In this document: positions 27,178 to 34,701 of the stretch, piece after piece
Layout of the letters: each line of letters starts with the position of its first letter
How positions within the stretch are numbered: the stretch's first letter is position 1
Source: CAG-411 sp963643465
GTDB lineage: Bacteria > Bacillota > Clostridia > Lachnospirales > Lachnospiraceae
Direction: 5' to 3'
DNA: 64,000 nucleotides
Assembly (NCBI GenBank): GCA_963643465.1
Contig: CAVIJT010000018.1
Span: 1-64,000, forward strand
Notes under the pieces: generated by a model
What the model saw: only the letters and a program-made list of their open reading frames with translations
The model's database searches: none
What the model was told of the DNA's origin: nothing
Position numbers and translations under genes: made by a program

Positions 27178-27465
27178 CTACTTTCTCTTAAAACTAATCT
27201 CAATGGTTGATATGCAACCAGAGATTTCTACCTCATAGTCTTCTAGGTTTGATGGAACTGAAAGTCGATTATTCACATCAATTGATGGCTCAAAAATCAT
27301 ACCATCCCTCTCTTTGGCTTTTAACGGTGGTTTCTCATCAGAAATATATAATAAAGTATCGCCAACCCAAACTCCGTATAAAGTCTTACTCTTCAAACGA
27401 TATTCACTAGGCATAATAACCTTTGAATTCGTAACTTTAGACTTCGCCTCTCCAATTGCAAACAT
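27178..27465 (-). CDS. Small MraZ/AbrB-like protein (tentative)
   Basis: A 95-residue protein with two similar halves. Each has a short strand pattern like the SpoVT-AbrB/MraZ fold: SKVIMPSEYRLK in the first half, then NNRLSVPSNLEDYEVEISGC in the second, echoing the R-x-x-(I/L)P-x-x-L signature and V-x-(I/V)-x-G strand of MraZ. AGGAG precedes the ATG. It shares a transcript with carD. A DNA-binding regulator is the best guess, from motif resemblance only. Confidence 0.45.
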   Translation of the reverse strand: MFAIGEAKSKVTNSKVIMPSEYRLKSKTLYGVWVGDTLLYISDEKPPLKAKERDGMIFEPSIDVNNRLSVPSNLEDYEVEISGCISTIEISFKRK

Positions 27466-27850
27466 TGCCTCATCTCCTTTACTTCAAACATTCATTCCTG
27501 AAGTTGTCTGTCTCTTCTATGAGCCATCCCAAACCAAACAATATACTGCCCTAGTAATATATTATCAAAAAAACCCAAAAAGCGTAAGTGTTTTTATACT
27601 TATTTACTAAATTTTGTCAATTTTACCAAACCAACCCACATATTCATTGTACACTTTTATATGTATTATTCACAGAAATTAAGCATTTTATACAATTATC
27701 ACTTTTTCGAATAATTCATTTCATTTTTATGAATTTTCACACAATTTCTTCTTTTTTTATAAAGAATTTTTTCTCATTACTCACAGAAACAAAGCGGCAA
27801 GTCTATTTCACCCCCTAAATCTCCCATTCATGAGGAACTTTTCTATAAAC
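27466..27850. other. A/T-rich intergenic gap
   Basis: No gene of more than trivial length and no named RNA seen. It contains the string CCCATTCATGAGG (27822-27834), related to CCCTCATTCATGAGGGA at 8222-8238 and to a copy at 34557, part of the short dispersed repeats of this genome. Confidence 0.5.
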
Positions 27851-27890
27851 AAAAAAGAGCGTTGTACATTTGTTCTGTACAACGCTCTCT
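27851..27890 (-). terminator. Terminator after the FMN-binding protein gene
   Basis: Perfect arms AGAGCGTTGTACA and TGTACAACGCTCT with an 8-nt loop, followed by TTTTTTG on the minus strand. Confidence 0.9.
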
Positions 27891-27891
27891 C

Positions 27892-28857
27892 CTAATATGC
27901 TCTTACAGTTTCTTTTTTTGCACTGCTCCAAGGACTATAATATTTCTTTCCATCAACCTTTTTGTAAGAACGCACTCTTACATAATAGGTCTTGTTTGCC
28001 TGTAATCCATTTAAAAAGGCAATAACAGATGTTTTCTGCTTTACATTCAACTTCTTTGCACCCTTAAACTTCTTATTCGTAGACCACTGAAGCTGATAAC
28101 CGGATGCCTTCTTATTCTGATTCCAAGTAACAATCAAGGAACGAGAACCTTTGCTTCCATTTAACACATTTCCAATAGAATTTTTTGTTAGGAAATAACC
28201 TATTTTCGGCTCAGAATTTGCACTCTGCACATTTCCCTGTTTAGCAGCCACCTTATAAGTATACTTCTTTCCATTTGCATTTGCCTTCTTGTCTATATAG
28301 CTAGTAGCTGTCAATTCTTTCACTTTTTTTCCATTTCGGTATAACACGTAGCTTTCCGCCCCTTCTACACGCTTCCATGTAACCTTCATTCCTTTTTGCA
28401 CAGCCTCAACTTCTTTGACCTTCGGAACTTCCATGGATGCCTGCGTAAGAGCAACATTAACCGCAGTTACCATGGCATTGCTGGAATATGTAGCTCCTGA
28501 TATTGCATCAACAGAAACGTCTCCAACCGTTTGTCCCACTAATCTTCCACTGATTCCTGCATATGCGTTTTGCATACATACAGCACTATTATCCGTCGCC
28601 TCCGTATAATATGTGAGTGCTGCAATTGCTCCACCAGACACAGTAACTTCCATATAAACTTCATAAGGCACAAATGCCAATCCTTCTATCCCTTCACCAA
28701 CTGTTGCCGTTCCTATAAAAGTACCATCCTGTACCTGTTCCGGAATATGTACAACTCCCGCAGACAAAGGGATTTCATCTGCCAACGCCACCGTGGCAGA
28801 TGATGTCGCAATCACAGCCGCAAGCATTGCAGCCACTCTACCTTTCCATTTCTTCAT
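27892..28857 (-). CDS. Secreted FMN-binding protein with two fibronectin III domains
   Basis: A 321-residue exported protein. Signal peptide about 1-26 (ending VALADE). The FMN_bind domain (about 42-140) carries the attachment motif DAISGATYSS, where FMN is normally linked by ApbE to the Thr (T123). Two fibronectin type III-like domains follow (about 143-230 and 235-320), both with conserved Trp and Tyr residues. Covalent flavin on a surface protein suggests extracellular electron transfer, as in other flavinylated exoproteins. No ApbE or anchor is coded nearby. It sits 10 nt after the HIT gene, in the same transcript. Confidence 0.85.
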   Translation of the reverse strand: MKKWKGRVAAMLAAVIATSSATVALADEIPLSAGVVHIPEQVQDGTFIGTATVGEGIEGLAFVPYEVYMEVTVSGGAIAALTYYTEATDNSAVCMQNAYAGISGRLVGQTVGDVSVDAISGATYSSNAMVTAVNVALTQASMEVPKVKEVEAVQKGMKVTWKRVEGAESYVLYRNGKKVKELTATSYIDKKANANGKKYTYKVAAKQGNVQSANSEPKIGYFLTKNSIGNVLNGSKGSRSLIVTWNQNKKASGYQLQWSTNKKFKGAKKLNVKQKTSVIAFLNGLQANKTYYVRVRSYKKVDGKKYYSPWSSAKKETVRAY

Positions 28858-28867
28858 ATCGCACCTC

Positions 28868-29284
28868 TTATAACTCTTTCTGAATCTCTTCTAAAATTGC
28901 ATCTGAAATTACATCCGTCTCTTTGCCCGGCTGCCATGTAATCTGCACTTTATCATCTTTATAGCGTGGTATCACGTGCATATGAAGATGGAACACAGTC
29001 TGCCCTGCCACTTCTCCATTATTCTGCAAAATATTGACACCATCGCATTTTAAAACCTTCTGCATGGCAGTTGCTACTTTTTTTGCCACCACATAAATAG
29101 CTGCCGCATCCTCTTCGGGAAGTTCAAATATGTTTGCCGCATGACTTTTCACTAAAATAATGGCATGCCCTTTTGATGCTGGTGAAATGTCTAAAATCAC
29201 ACGAAAACGTGTATCCTCATATACGGTTTTTGATGGAATTTCTCCATTTGCTATTTTACAAAAAATACAATTTGAATCTGTCAT
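28868..29284 (-). CDS. HIT family nucleotide hydrolase
   Basis: A 138-residue histidine-triad protein with the signature HLHMHVIPRY near residue 99-108 and the N-terminal metal/cysteine pair CIFCKI (residues 6-11). Members hydrolyse nucleotide phosphoramidates or dinucleoside polyphosphates. AGGAGG precedes the ATG. It is upstream of the FMN-binding gene; the functional link is not obvious. Highly conserved, a confident family call. Confidence 0.95.
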   Translation of the reverse strand: MTDSNCIFCKIANGEIPSKTVYEDTRFRVILDISPASKGHAIILVKSHAANIFELPEEDAAAIYVVAKKVATAMQKVLKCDGVNILQNNGEVAGQTVFHLHMHVIPRYKDDKVQITWQPGKETDVISDAILEEIQKEL

Positions 29285-29697
29285 TGTTTATGCCTCCTTT
29301 TTAACTTATATTTGTCTTAACTTCTAAGCAAATACTAATTTCATTTTAGTTATAAATACTTTATCTGTCAATTATTGTTCCCCTTGCACATATAAAAAAT
29401 CAATATATTTTATGTAAATTTCATCTATTTTTAAATTCTAACCCCTTGAAAATAGGGCATTTCACTGTTTCAATAGCATTTCCTGTCAACTTTTGTCGAT
29501 TGATTTTTGTTGCTTTTTTTCGTCATTTTTCTTACAATGTTTTTAGCATCATTTAATGTGCTATTGGAGCGCAAAAATGCAGATGTATTGTTTTATGTCT
29601 GTCCAATCTAATTTTGCTAAATTTTCAGACATGTAAAACAATGGGTTTACAAGGGAGCCGCAACAACAGATACTATTTAAAGAAGGAGTTTTTTATT
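29285..29697. other. Divergent intergenic region
   Basis: A 413-bp A/T-rich region between the minus-strand HIT gene and the plus-strand kinase-like gene. It should hold both promoters. No structured RNA is recognised. An ATTTTGCTAAATTTT-type palindromic A/T stretch lies at about 29612-29626. Confidence 0.4.
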
Positions 29698-30453
29698 GTG
29701 CTGACGCAAAGCCAAAAAGAGCAGATTTTCTATCTGTGCAAAGATAACGAAACACTACGAGATATTTTCAGCCAATTTTGTCATTCTATTGACGAAGATC
29801 TCGGACACTTAAATCAAATGGTTCGGAATGAACTTTCCGCTTTATCAGCATCCGTACAAATGCTGATACAAAAAAATCCATCTCTTATGGAACAACGACA
29901 ATGGTCCATAATTGAAGAGAATTATAGCAACTTGTACCGCTTAATGACAATCTACGAAAATTATCGCAACAATTTCCACACAAAAAGCACATACATTGAT
30001 GTGGTGGATTTATGCGAGAAAATTTCCTCTCAATTTCAAACTTTAGCATCGGAAAGAAATATTGATTTTTTATATGAAAATCACATGACAAATCCACAAA
30101 TATTACGTCACTATTTTGGAGATTCAGAGAAAATAGAAGATTCCATTATTGGACTTCTAAAACATGCTTTTCACACCATCCCTGGAGTTACTTATGTAAA
30201 AATTTCCCTACATAACATAGACACTACTAAAGCGATTATCCATGTAGAGTGGAATGGTACTATGATTACCGAAAAAGATTTGCAAGATTTGAAACAGGCG
30301 CAAATTTCCAAATCCTTATATGCAAAATATAATGGCATCATCACTGCAAAGCAATTTGCTGATATTTGCGAATTTGATTTTTCTATTTCTTCCTCCGAAG
30401 AAAAAACCTATGTAGATTTTGGTATACCTACAACAGAAAAAATAGATTTTTAA
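29698..30453 (+). CDS. Degenerate histidine-kinase-like protein
   Basis: A 251-residue soluble protein built like the core of a histidine kinase: a two-helix dimerisation region (about 20-90) and an ATPase-like region (about 130-250). The catalytic residues have decayed. Where HisKA has H-E-(L/I)-R/N-x-P it reads MVRNELSALSAS with no conserved His, and the N box reads LLKHAFHTIPG rather than NA-K. A trace of the G1 box is WNGTMITEKDL. The start is the GTG at 29698, with AAGGAG nine bases before. No regulator is paired with it. It may be a phosphotransfer or ligand-binding relic of a sporulation-type kinase (inference). Confidence 0.55.
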   Translation: MLTQSQKEQIFYLCKDNETLRDIFSQFCHSIDEDLGHLNQMVRNELSALSASVQMLIQKNPSLMEQRQWSIIEENYSNLYRLMTIYENYRNNFHTKSTYIDVVDLCEKISSQFQTLASERNIDFLYENHMTNPQILRHYFGDSEKIEDSIIGLLKHAFHTIPGVTYVKISLHNIDTTKAIIHVEWNGTMITEKDLQDLKQAQISKSLYAKYNGIITAKQFADICEFDFSISSSEEKTYVDFGIPTTEKIDF

Positions 30454-30456
30454 GCG

Positions 30457-30500
30457 AAAAAAAACACACAGGCTACTTTTTTCGTATCCTGTGTGTTTTT
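30457..30500. terminator. Bidirectional terminator between kinase-like and adhesin genes
   Basis: AAAACACACAGG and CCTGTGTGTTTT arms around an A/T loop, with A and T runs on either side. It serves the plus-strand kinase-like gene and the minus-strand adhesin that ends 28 bp away. Confidence 0.85.
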
Positions 30501-30527
30501 GATTCAAGGAAAAACAAAAATTATCCT

Positions 30528-33233
30528 CTATTCGTTCTTGTCATCCTCTTCTTTTTGTCGAATTCTAACAAACATCTCTGCTGCCATCATCGCTGAGAAC
30601 AACATTAATATCATCGGCAATTTCCAATTAGTACGATCTCCCGTTTGTGGAGAATCGGAAGTGTAGTCAGAAGGTGTATCTTGATTCACTTCTGTTTCCT
30701 TAACAGGCTTTTTGGTAGCCTTTACTTTCGGCGTTGGAGTTGGATCTTCCTCTGGCTCCACCGTTGGTGTTACCTCTATAGTAGGACTTGGAGTTACCAC
30801 AGTTTGATCCATCGGTACACTGGTTGGCTGTTGAAGTGGCGCTATAGTCGGTTCCACTGTTGGTACTACCGTCGGATTTACGGTTGGTACTGCTGTAGGT
30901 TCCGTTGTAGGTGGTGCTGTCACTTCAACTTCTGGCAATTGATAGTATACTTTCAACACAGTGCTACCATCTGGTGCTACTGTATCCTGTTCATTTGACT
31001 CAGACACAATTACATGGGTATATCCATCGTAAGTCTTTTCCTGTGCTGTTACAGATGTTCCAGCATATACATCTTCTGTTACAATGGTATCCGCATCTTG
31101 TCTCTCATATGATCCATCCGGTTGTTCTAAATAATATTCTGTCTTATATTTTGTAATAGTTGGATCATAATAAGCATCCACCTCATAAACTTTATCATCC
31201 TCTGCAATATCTACCTGATATGTATCCTTTTTATTACTATTATAAGTATATCCATCATTGGTGTACTTCTGCTCATAGTTTCCATCCAAATCTTCTACTG
31301 TCTTTGTCTCTCCAACAGTAGCACTCTGAGTTTCTGTACTTTCTATGTATTCATATTCACCAGTGTTTGGATTTAACTTATAATAATTTAATTTTACTCC
31401 AGGCAATACCGTTTCCGGATCATAATATACATTCATCTCATAAGTCTTTCCGGCCTCTGTAAGTGTCACTTCATAATCTTCCGTCTTATTGGTGTTTACA
31501 TAATAGTTTGGATATTTGGTTCCATAATTGGGATCTACTTCACCAACTGTATGAGTGCTTCCCACTACGTCAGTTGCTACCTCTGTACTGTCTCTTAACT
31601 CATACTCTCCATTCTCATTCTTTACATAATAGTTTAACTTATAATAAGCCTCCTGTGGATCGTAATACACATTCATCTCATAAGTGGTATTTTCTTTCTC
31701 AAGAATGGCTGTTGTCTCTTGCTCTTTTGTTGTACTGATTTGATATCCTTTCTTATCATACTTAGAAGCATAATTACTATCTATATCCTCTGCACTTACT
31801 CTTGTACCAACATTATCCGTATAAATATCTGAGGTATCTTCTGCTTGAAGCTCATACTCTCCAGTAGTTGGATTCTTTAACCAGTATTTCAACAAATAAG
31901 ACGCCTGTGCTGTCACCTCTTCTGGCACAGTCACTCTTAAGGAATGGATTGTGTGGTTTGCTTTAGAAGTACCAACCGCTGAAGTAAATCCCAAATATAC
32001 ATCCTTATCTTCAAAGCGCTCCATTGAAATTTTCTGTGTCATAATTGGTGTGCTAGGCTTTGTGGCAGTAGATAATGAACCATTTGCATAGTACACACTC
32101 ATGTTAGTCCCATCATAATCTACCCATACAGTAAACAAACGATCGTCCACGCCCTTATCCGCAAATCTCGTAGCACATTTGCTATCCTTGCTTGGTGTAG
32201 CAGGTGAAGTATTAGCAGATGAATTATAAGTTACATAACTACTTTTGTCTGTTCGTTTTACTGTACCAGACAAGTTTTTATAAAGATTTCCATCTGTCTC
32301 TTCTGGATCAATCCCATTTACATAGTAAATCTTCTCATGCCCTTTGACATTTCCATCCTCTGTAATGGCAAAATGATCGAATCGCTCCTCATGATTTGGA
32401 TTCTGATAGTTACTAATGTACCCACCCTGATATGGGTTAGTACCAAAGTCATCAGTTCCTCCATCTTGTCCATTAGTCCGGAAATACAACTGATTGTCAA
32501 ATCCCCAGTTTTGCAAATCAAAACTGTTATTTCCAGAAAAATAGCAATATGCTCCATTGAAGAAGGAATCTGCCTCAATCGTCAAGCTATCCTCCATATT
32601 CTGATAACCAATTCCACTTCCAGGTTCTACGGCATCTGTCTGCTTTGTAGTCATAACCAAACCAATTCCATCTCCACCCGGTTCTCTGGCAAACTCTTCT
32701 CCACCCGCCTGACTATAATTTACTACTGCCTCAGGCATAGAAAATGTGTAAGTAATAGAAAATTTTGCATCCTCGCCAAATCGAATAGGATTTGTCAAAA
32801 ATGCTGCTCCACTTCGGTAATCACAATAACTGTCCGCAGCCTCTTCACCGGATACTGCTGTACTCTCTTTGACACCTCGAATCAAGCGGATTACATTGGT
32901 GGTGTCCACTCCTGACGTTGACTTCAGATACTTGTTTTCCTGAGCATCATCCACAATTGCAGGCTTATAAGCTGCTGCTACATCATAAGACTGGTTTTGG
33001 GAATTTACTCCTCTTCCTGTAAAAGTCCAAGAATCAGCAGAAAAGTCTACTACATTCCCGTTCTCATCCAAAATTCCCTCGCCTTGTGCAAAAACAACTT
33101 TGTCCTTTACCGCTGTGGCTGTCCCATCTGCATTTGCATCCTGTGTTCGCAAAAATTGGTAGCCACACACACTGGTTATTCCCAATACAGCTACCAACCC
33201 TAATGCCCACATACGTTTCCTTCTTGTACTCAT
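30528..33233 (-). CDS. Large lectin/MucBP-type surface adhesin with SPQTG sorting signal
   Basis: A 901-residue cell-wall protein. A signal-anchor segment lies at about 5-22. Residues about 50-430 form a legume-lectin-like jelly-roll with GDGIGLVMT and YFRTNGQDG; bacterial L-type lectin domains have this pattern. Four repeats of about 80 residues follow (about 440-770), each with a (K/L)xxYYx(K/L)N.(T)GEYE start and an (M/V)NVYYDP end, like MucBP/mucin-binding modules. A Pro/Thr/Val stalk (about 780-850) leads to SPQTGD, a hydrophobic helix and the tail RIRQKEEDDKNE. SPxTG matches signals of C. difficile-type sortase B. The ATG at 33233 has AAGGGGG upstream; an earlier in-frame ATG at 33263 lacks one. 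Confidence 0.8.
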   Translation of the reverse strand: MSTRRKRMWALGLVAVLGITSVCGYQFLRTQDANADGTATAVKDKVVFAQGEGILDENGNVVDFSADSWTFTGRGVNSQNQSYDVAAAYKPAIVDDAQENKYLKSTSGVDTTNVIRLIRGVKESTAVSGEEAADSYCDYRSGAAFLTNPIRFGEDAKFSITYTFSMPEAVVNYSQAGGEEFAREPGGDGIGLVMTTKQTDAVEPGSGIGYQNMEDSLTIEADSFFNGAYCYFSGNNSFDLQNWGFDNQLYFRTNGQDGGTDDFGTNPYQGGYISNYQNPNHEERFDHFAITEDGNVKGHEKIYYVNGIDPEETDGNLYKNLSGTVKRTDKSSYVTYNSSANTSPATPSKDSKCATRFADKGVDDRLFTVWVDYDGTNMSVYYANGSLSTATKPSTPIMTQKISMERFEDKDVYLGFTSAVGTSKANHTIHSLRVTVPEEVTAQASYLLKYWLKNPTTGEYELQAEDTSDIYTDNVGTRVSAEDIDSNYASKYDKKGYQISTTKEQETTAILEKENTTYEMNVYYDPQEAYYKLNYYVKNENGEYELRDSTEVATDVVGSTHTVGEVDPNYGTKYPNYYVNTNKTEDYEVTLTEAGKTYEMNVYYDPETVLPGVKLNYYKLNPNTGEYEYIESTETQSATVGETKTVEDLDGNYEQKYTNDGYTYNSNKKDTYQVDIAEDDKVYEVDAYYDPTITKYKTEYYLEQPDGSYERQDADTIVTEDVYAGTSVTAQEKTYDGYTHVIVSESNEQDTVAPDGSTVLKVYYQLPEVEVTAPPTTEPTAVPTVNPTVVPTVEPTIAPLQQPTSVPMDQTVVTPSPTIEVTPTVEPEEDPTPTPKVKATKKPVKETEVNQDTPSDYTSDSPQTGDRTNWKLPMILMLFSAMMAAEMFVRIRQKEEDDKNE

Positions 33234-33293
33234 TACATCTACCCCCTTGTAATGTCCATACATCGTTTCCTTTACGCTGTACTATCAACTATT

Positions 33294-33311
33294 GTAAATG
33301 ACTACATTTAC
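33294..33311. promoter_or_regulatory. Palindrome GTAAATG-ACTA-CATTTAC upstream of the adhesin
   Basis: A perfect 7-bp inverted repeat with a 4-nt spacer, centred about 70 nt upstream of the adhesin ATG and just upstream of a possible TACAAT. It is a good size for a repressor or activator site. Regulator unknown. Confidence 0.4.
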
Positions 33312-33323
33312 TTTTACATAATT

Positions 33324-33350
33324 ATATCGACATTTTCTTCCATTTTTGTA
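33324..33350 (-). promoter_or_regulatory. Candidate sigma-D (FliA)-type promoter of the adhesin
   Basis: Minus strand: TACA, 15 nt, GTCGATAT (33331-33324). Consensus is TAAA-N15-GCCGATAT, so two mismatches. It is about 90 nt upstream of the adhesin start. A similar arrangement stands before the gene at 60355. Short motifs occur by chance, so low confidence. Confidence 0.3.
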
Positions 33351-33372
33351 ACCGCAACCTTACAAAAAAAGT

Positions 33373-33438
33373 GTAACTATTCAGGAATATTTGCTATAAG
33401 GGAGCAACAAATATATTGAAGGAGTTCTGAATAGTTAC
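33373..33438. mobile_element. Short MITE-like element (66 bp)
   Basis: Ends GTAACTATTCAGGA and TTCTGAATAGTTAC are inverted with 13 of 14 matches, the same ends as the element at 22338-22530. No clear target duplication is seen. The 33351-33472 stretch holds nothing else. Confidence 0.6.
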
Positions 33439-33472
33439 AAAGGGTGTAATAACGTCGAGCAATCAGCCTTTT

Positions 33473-33578
33473 TACTCGATTCGCATACGAACATTCCGCA
33501 CTACGTGCCACATGTTCTTACGCCCGCCAAATACAATTTCATGCAAGCATACTTGTACTTTGCTGACTTTTGCTGTAA
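33473..33578. repeat. Copy C of the intergenic repeat shared with 18391-18510
   Basis: About 105 bp strongly similar to 18412-18510, with shared strings ACTCGATTCGC, GAACATTCCGCACTA and ATGTTCTTACGCCCG, followed in both cases by a terminator hairpin. The CCTACTCG palindrome is replaced here by TTTTTACTCG. Confidence 0.65.
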
Positions 33579-33612
33579 AAAAAGGCGCACAGAAATAAAC
33601 CTGTACGCCTTT
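33577..33612 (-). terminator. Terminator after the 66-residue membrane protein gene
   Basis: AAAGGCGCACAG and CTGTACGCCTTT pair (11 of 12), with an A/T loop and a T run on the minus strand. Confidence 0.75.
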
Positions 33613-33665
33613 GCACAACCAAGATTGATTATGACATATAGCAGAAAAAATGTCAATATGCAATT

Positions 33666-33866
33666 TTATTTGCCACATATCTTCATAATAATTGCAATAG
33701 GTACAAAAAAGATTCCAAATACTGTTGCCATAACAATTCGACCAAGATACATTTGAAATGGATCTGCTGTAATGTACACTCTTCTTGACCACCAAACATA
33801 ATTCACTGCCCAATAAGATATTATTATATATATCACCCCAACTATACCAATTATAATATCTAGCAT
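33666..33866 (-). CDS. Small two-helix membrane protein (66 aa)
   Basis: A 66-residue protein with hydrophobic helices at about 3-22 and 40-61, joined by a loop with conserved-looking aromatic and basic residues (NYVWWSRRVY). AGGAGGGG at seven bases before the ATG and a terminator downstream make it a credible gene. I do not recognise a family. It is divergent from the XRE gene; it could be part of a small regulatory unit with it, but nothing shows this. Confidence 0.5.
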   Translation of the reverse strand: MLDIIIGIVGVIYIIISYWAVNYVWWSRRVYITADPFQMYLGRIVMATVFGIFFVPIAIIMKICGK

Positions 33867-34183
33867 AACTATTCCCCTCCTACTTTACTATTTTTTCAAG
33901 AAGCATATCTTTCCTCAAAATTTTCAAACAAAAATCTCTCACTTCCTTTCATATATTCATATTAACACTTTTAGCATTTCTTTTCAACGCTATTGCAATT
34001 ATTTAAAACTTCTTTAGCATTATATTCATTTCATTTTAATATAATTAATAGCAGATTAACCTTTTTAGCGTTTTAATATCCGCTATTTGGACTTGTTTTT
34101 ATATTCCTTACAAAATATGCTTTAAATATTATGCACATCATCATAAAACGCTAAGAATTACACAATTATAAGGAGAGAGAGAC
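33867..34183. promoter_or_regulatory. Divergent control region with repeated TTAGCGTT sites
   Basis: A/T-rich 317 bp between divergent genes. TTAGCGTTTT (34065-34074) and AAAACGCTAA (34145-34154) are exact inverted copies 70 bp apart; related TTAGCATT (33971), AACGCTA (33986) and TTAGCAT (34014) also occur. This looks like an operator set, possibly for the XRE protein coded downstream (inference). Confidence 0.4.
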
Positions 34184-34543
34184 ATGAATTCCATATCCAA
34201 TACATTTGGTTTTCGCTTAAAACATTTACGAAAAAAAGCAGGATTAAGTCAAGAGCAATTAGCTTTGACCGCAGAGATGGCTCCTTCTTTTATAGGAGAA
34301 ATTGAGAGAAATCTCAAAAGGCCATCTCTTGAATCCCTTGAAAAAATTGCAAATGCACTGGAAATTTCTATTCCGGAATTATTAAGTTATGACCCGGAAA
34401 CATACGAAACATCCACTGCATACATTCAAAAAGAAATTATGGTGCAACTGGAAAGCTGTACTCCAGATGAAACTGCACAATTATCAAGAATCCTAAAATA
34501 TATCATAGAATTTCGAAACATGAAAGAAAATAAAGAGTTATAG
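34184..34543 (+). CDS. XRE-family HTH transcriptional regulator
   Basis: A 119-residue regulator. The N-terminal helix-turn-helix (about 8-62) reads FRLKHLRKKAGLSQEQLALTA then SFIGEIERN, the classical Cro/C1 layout. The C-terminal 50 residues are helical and of no recognised type. A strong AGGAG precedes the ATG. It is probably autoregulatory through repeated TTAGCGTT-type sites in the divergent region. There is no linked phage or toxin gene on its transcript; a stem-loop terminator follows at once. Confidence 0.85.
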   Translation: MNSISNTFGFRLKHLRKKAGLSQEQLALTAEMAPSFIGEIERNLKRPSLESLEKIANALEISIPELLSYDPETYETSTAYIQKEIMVQLESCTPDETAQLSRILKYIIEFRNMKENKEL

Positions 34544-34587
34544 TAACTATTCAGAACCCTCATCCATGATGGACTTTCCTATAGCGT
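34543..34587. repeat. MITE end fragment overlapping the XRE stop codon
   Basis: GTAACTATTCAGAAC begins on the last base of the XRE stop codon, matching the ends of the elements at 22338 and 33373. It is followed by a CCTCATCCATGATGGA string related to 8222 and 27822. No closing inverted end is seen. Confidence 0.5.
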
Positions 34588-34632
34588 AAAAAAACTCATT
34601 AAAAAACAGTAATGTTTTCTAATGAGTTTTCT
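34588..34632 (+). terminator. Terminator after the XRE gene
   Basis: AAAACTCATTA and TAATGAGTTTT arms around an A-rich loop, T run on the plus strand. The outer GCGTAAA/TTTACGC pair extends the stem. Confidence 0.75.
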
Positions 34633-34654
34633 TATTTACGCCAATAGTGAGGAC

Positions 34655-34698
34655 AATCGAGTTAGAGTAGACCACCTCCCACTCAACTCACTACGAAC
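34655..34698. repeat. Diverged copy D of the CGAGTAGG-type repeat
   Basis: CGAGTTAGAGTAG and CACTCAACTC with downstream CTACGAACATT resemble the first part of copies B and C. It lies just after the nuclease-like gene stop on the minus strand. Confidence 0.35.
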
Positions 34699-34701
34699 AT
34701 T

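Noticed and set aside
30645..31738. Plus-strand frames opposite the adhesin
   Set aside because: Antisense shadows of its Pro/Thr-rich stalk and repeats; no ribosome sites.
33472..33813. 113-residue minus-strand frame
   Set aside because: It covers a dispersed repeat, a terminator and part of the 66-residue membrane gene; no start signal.
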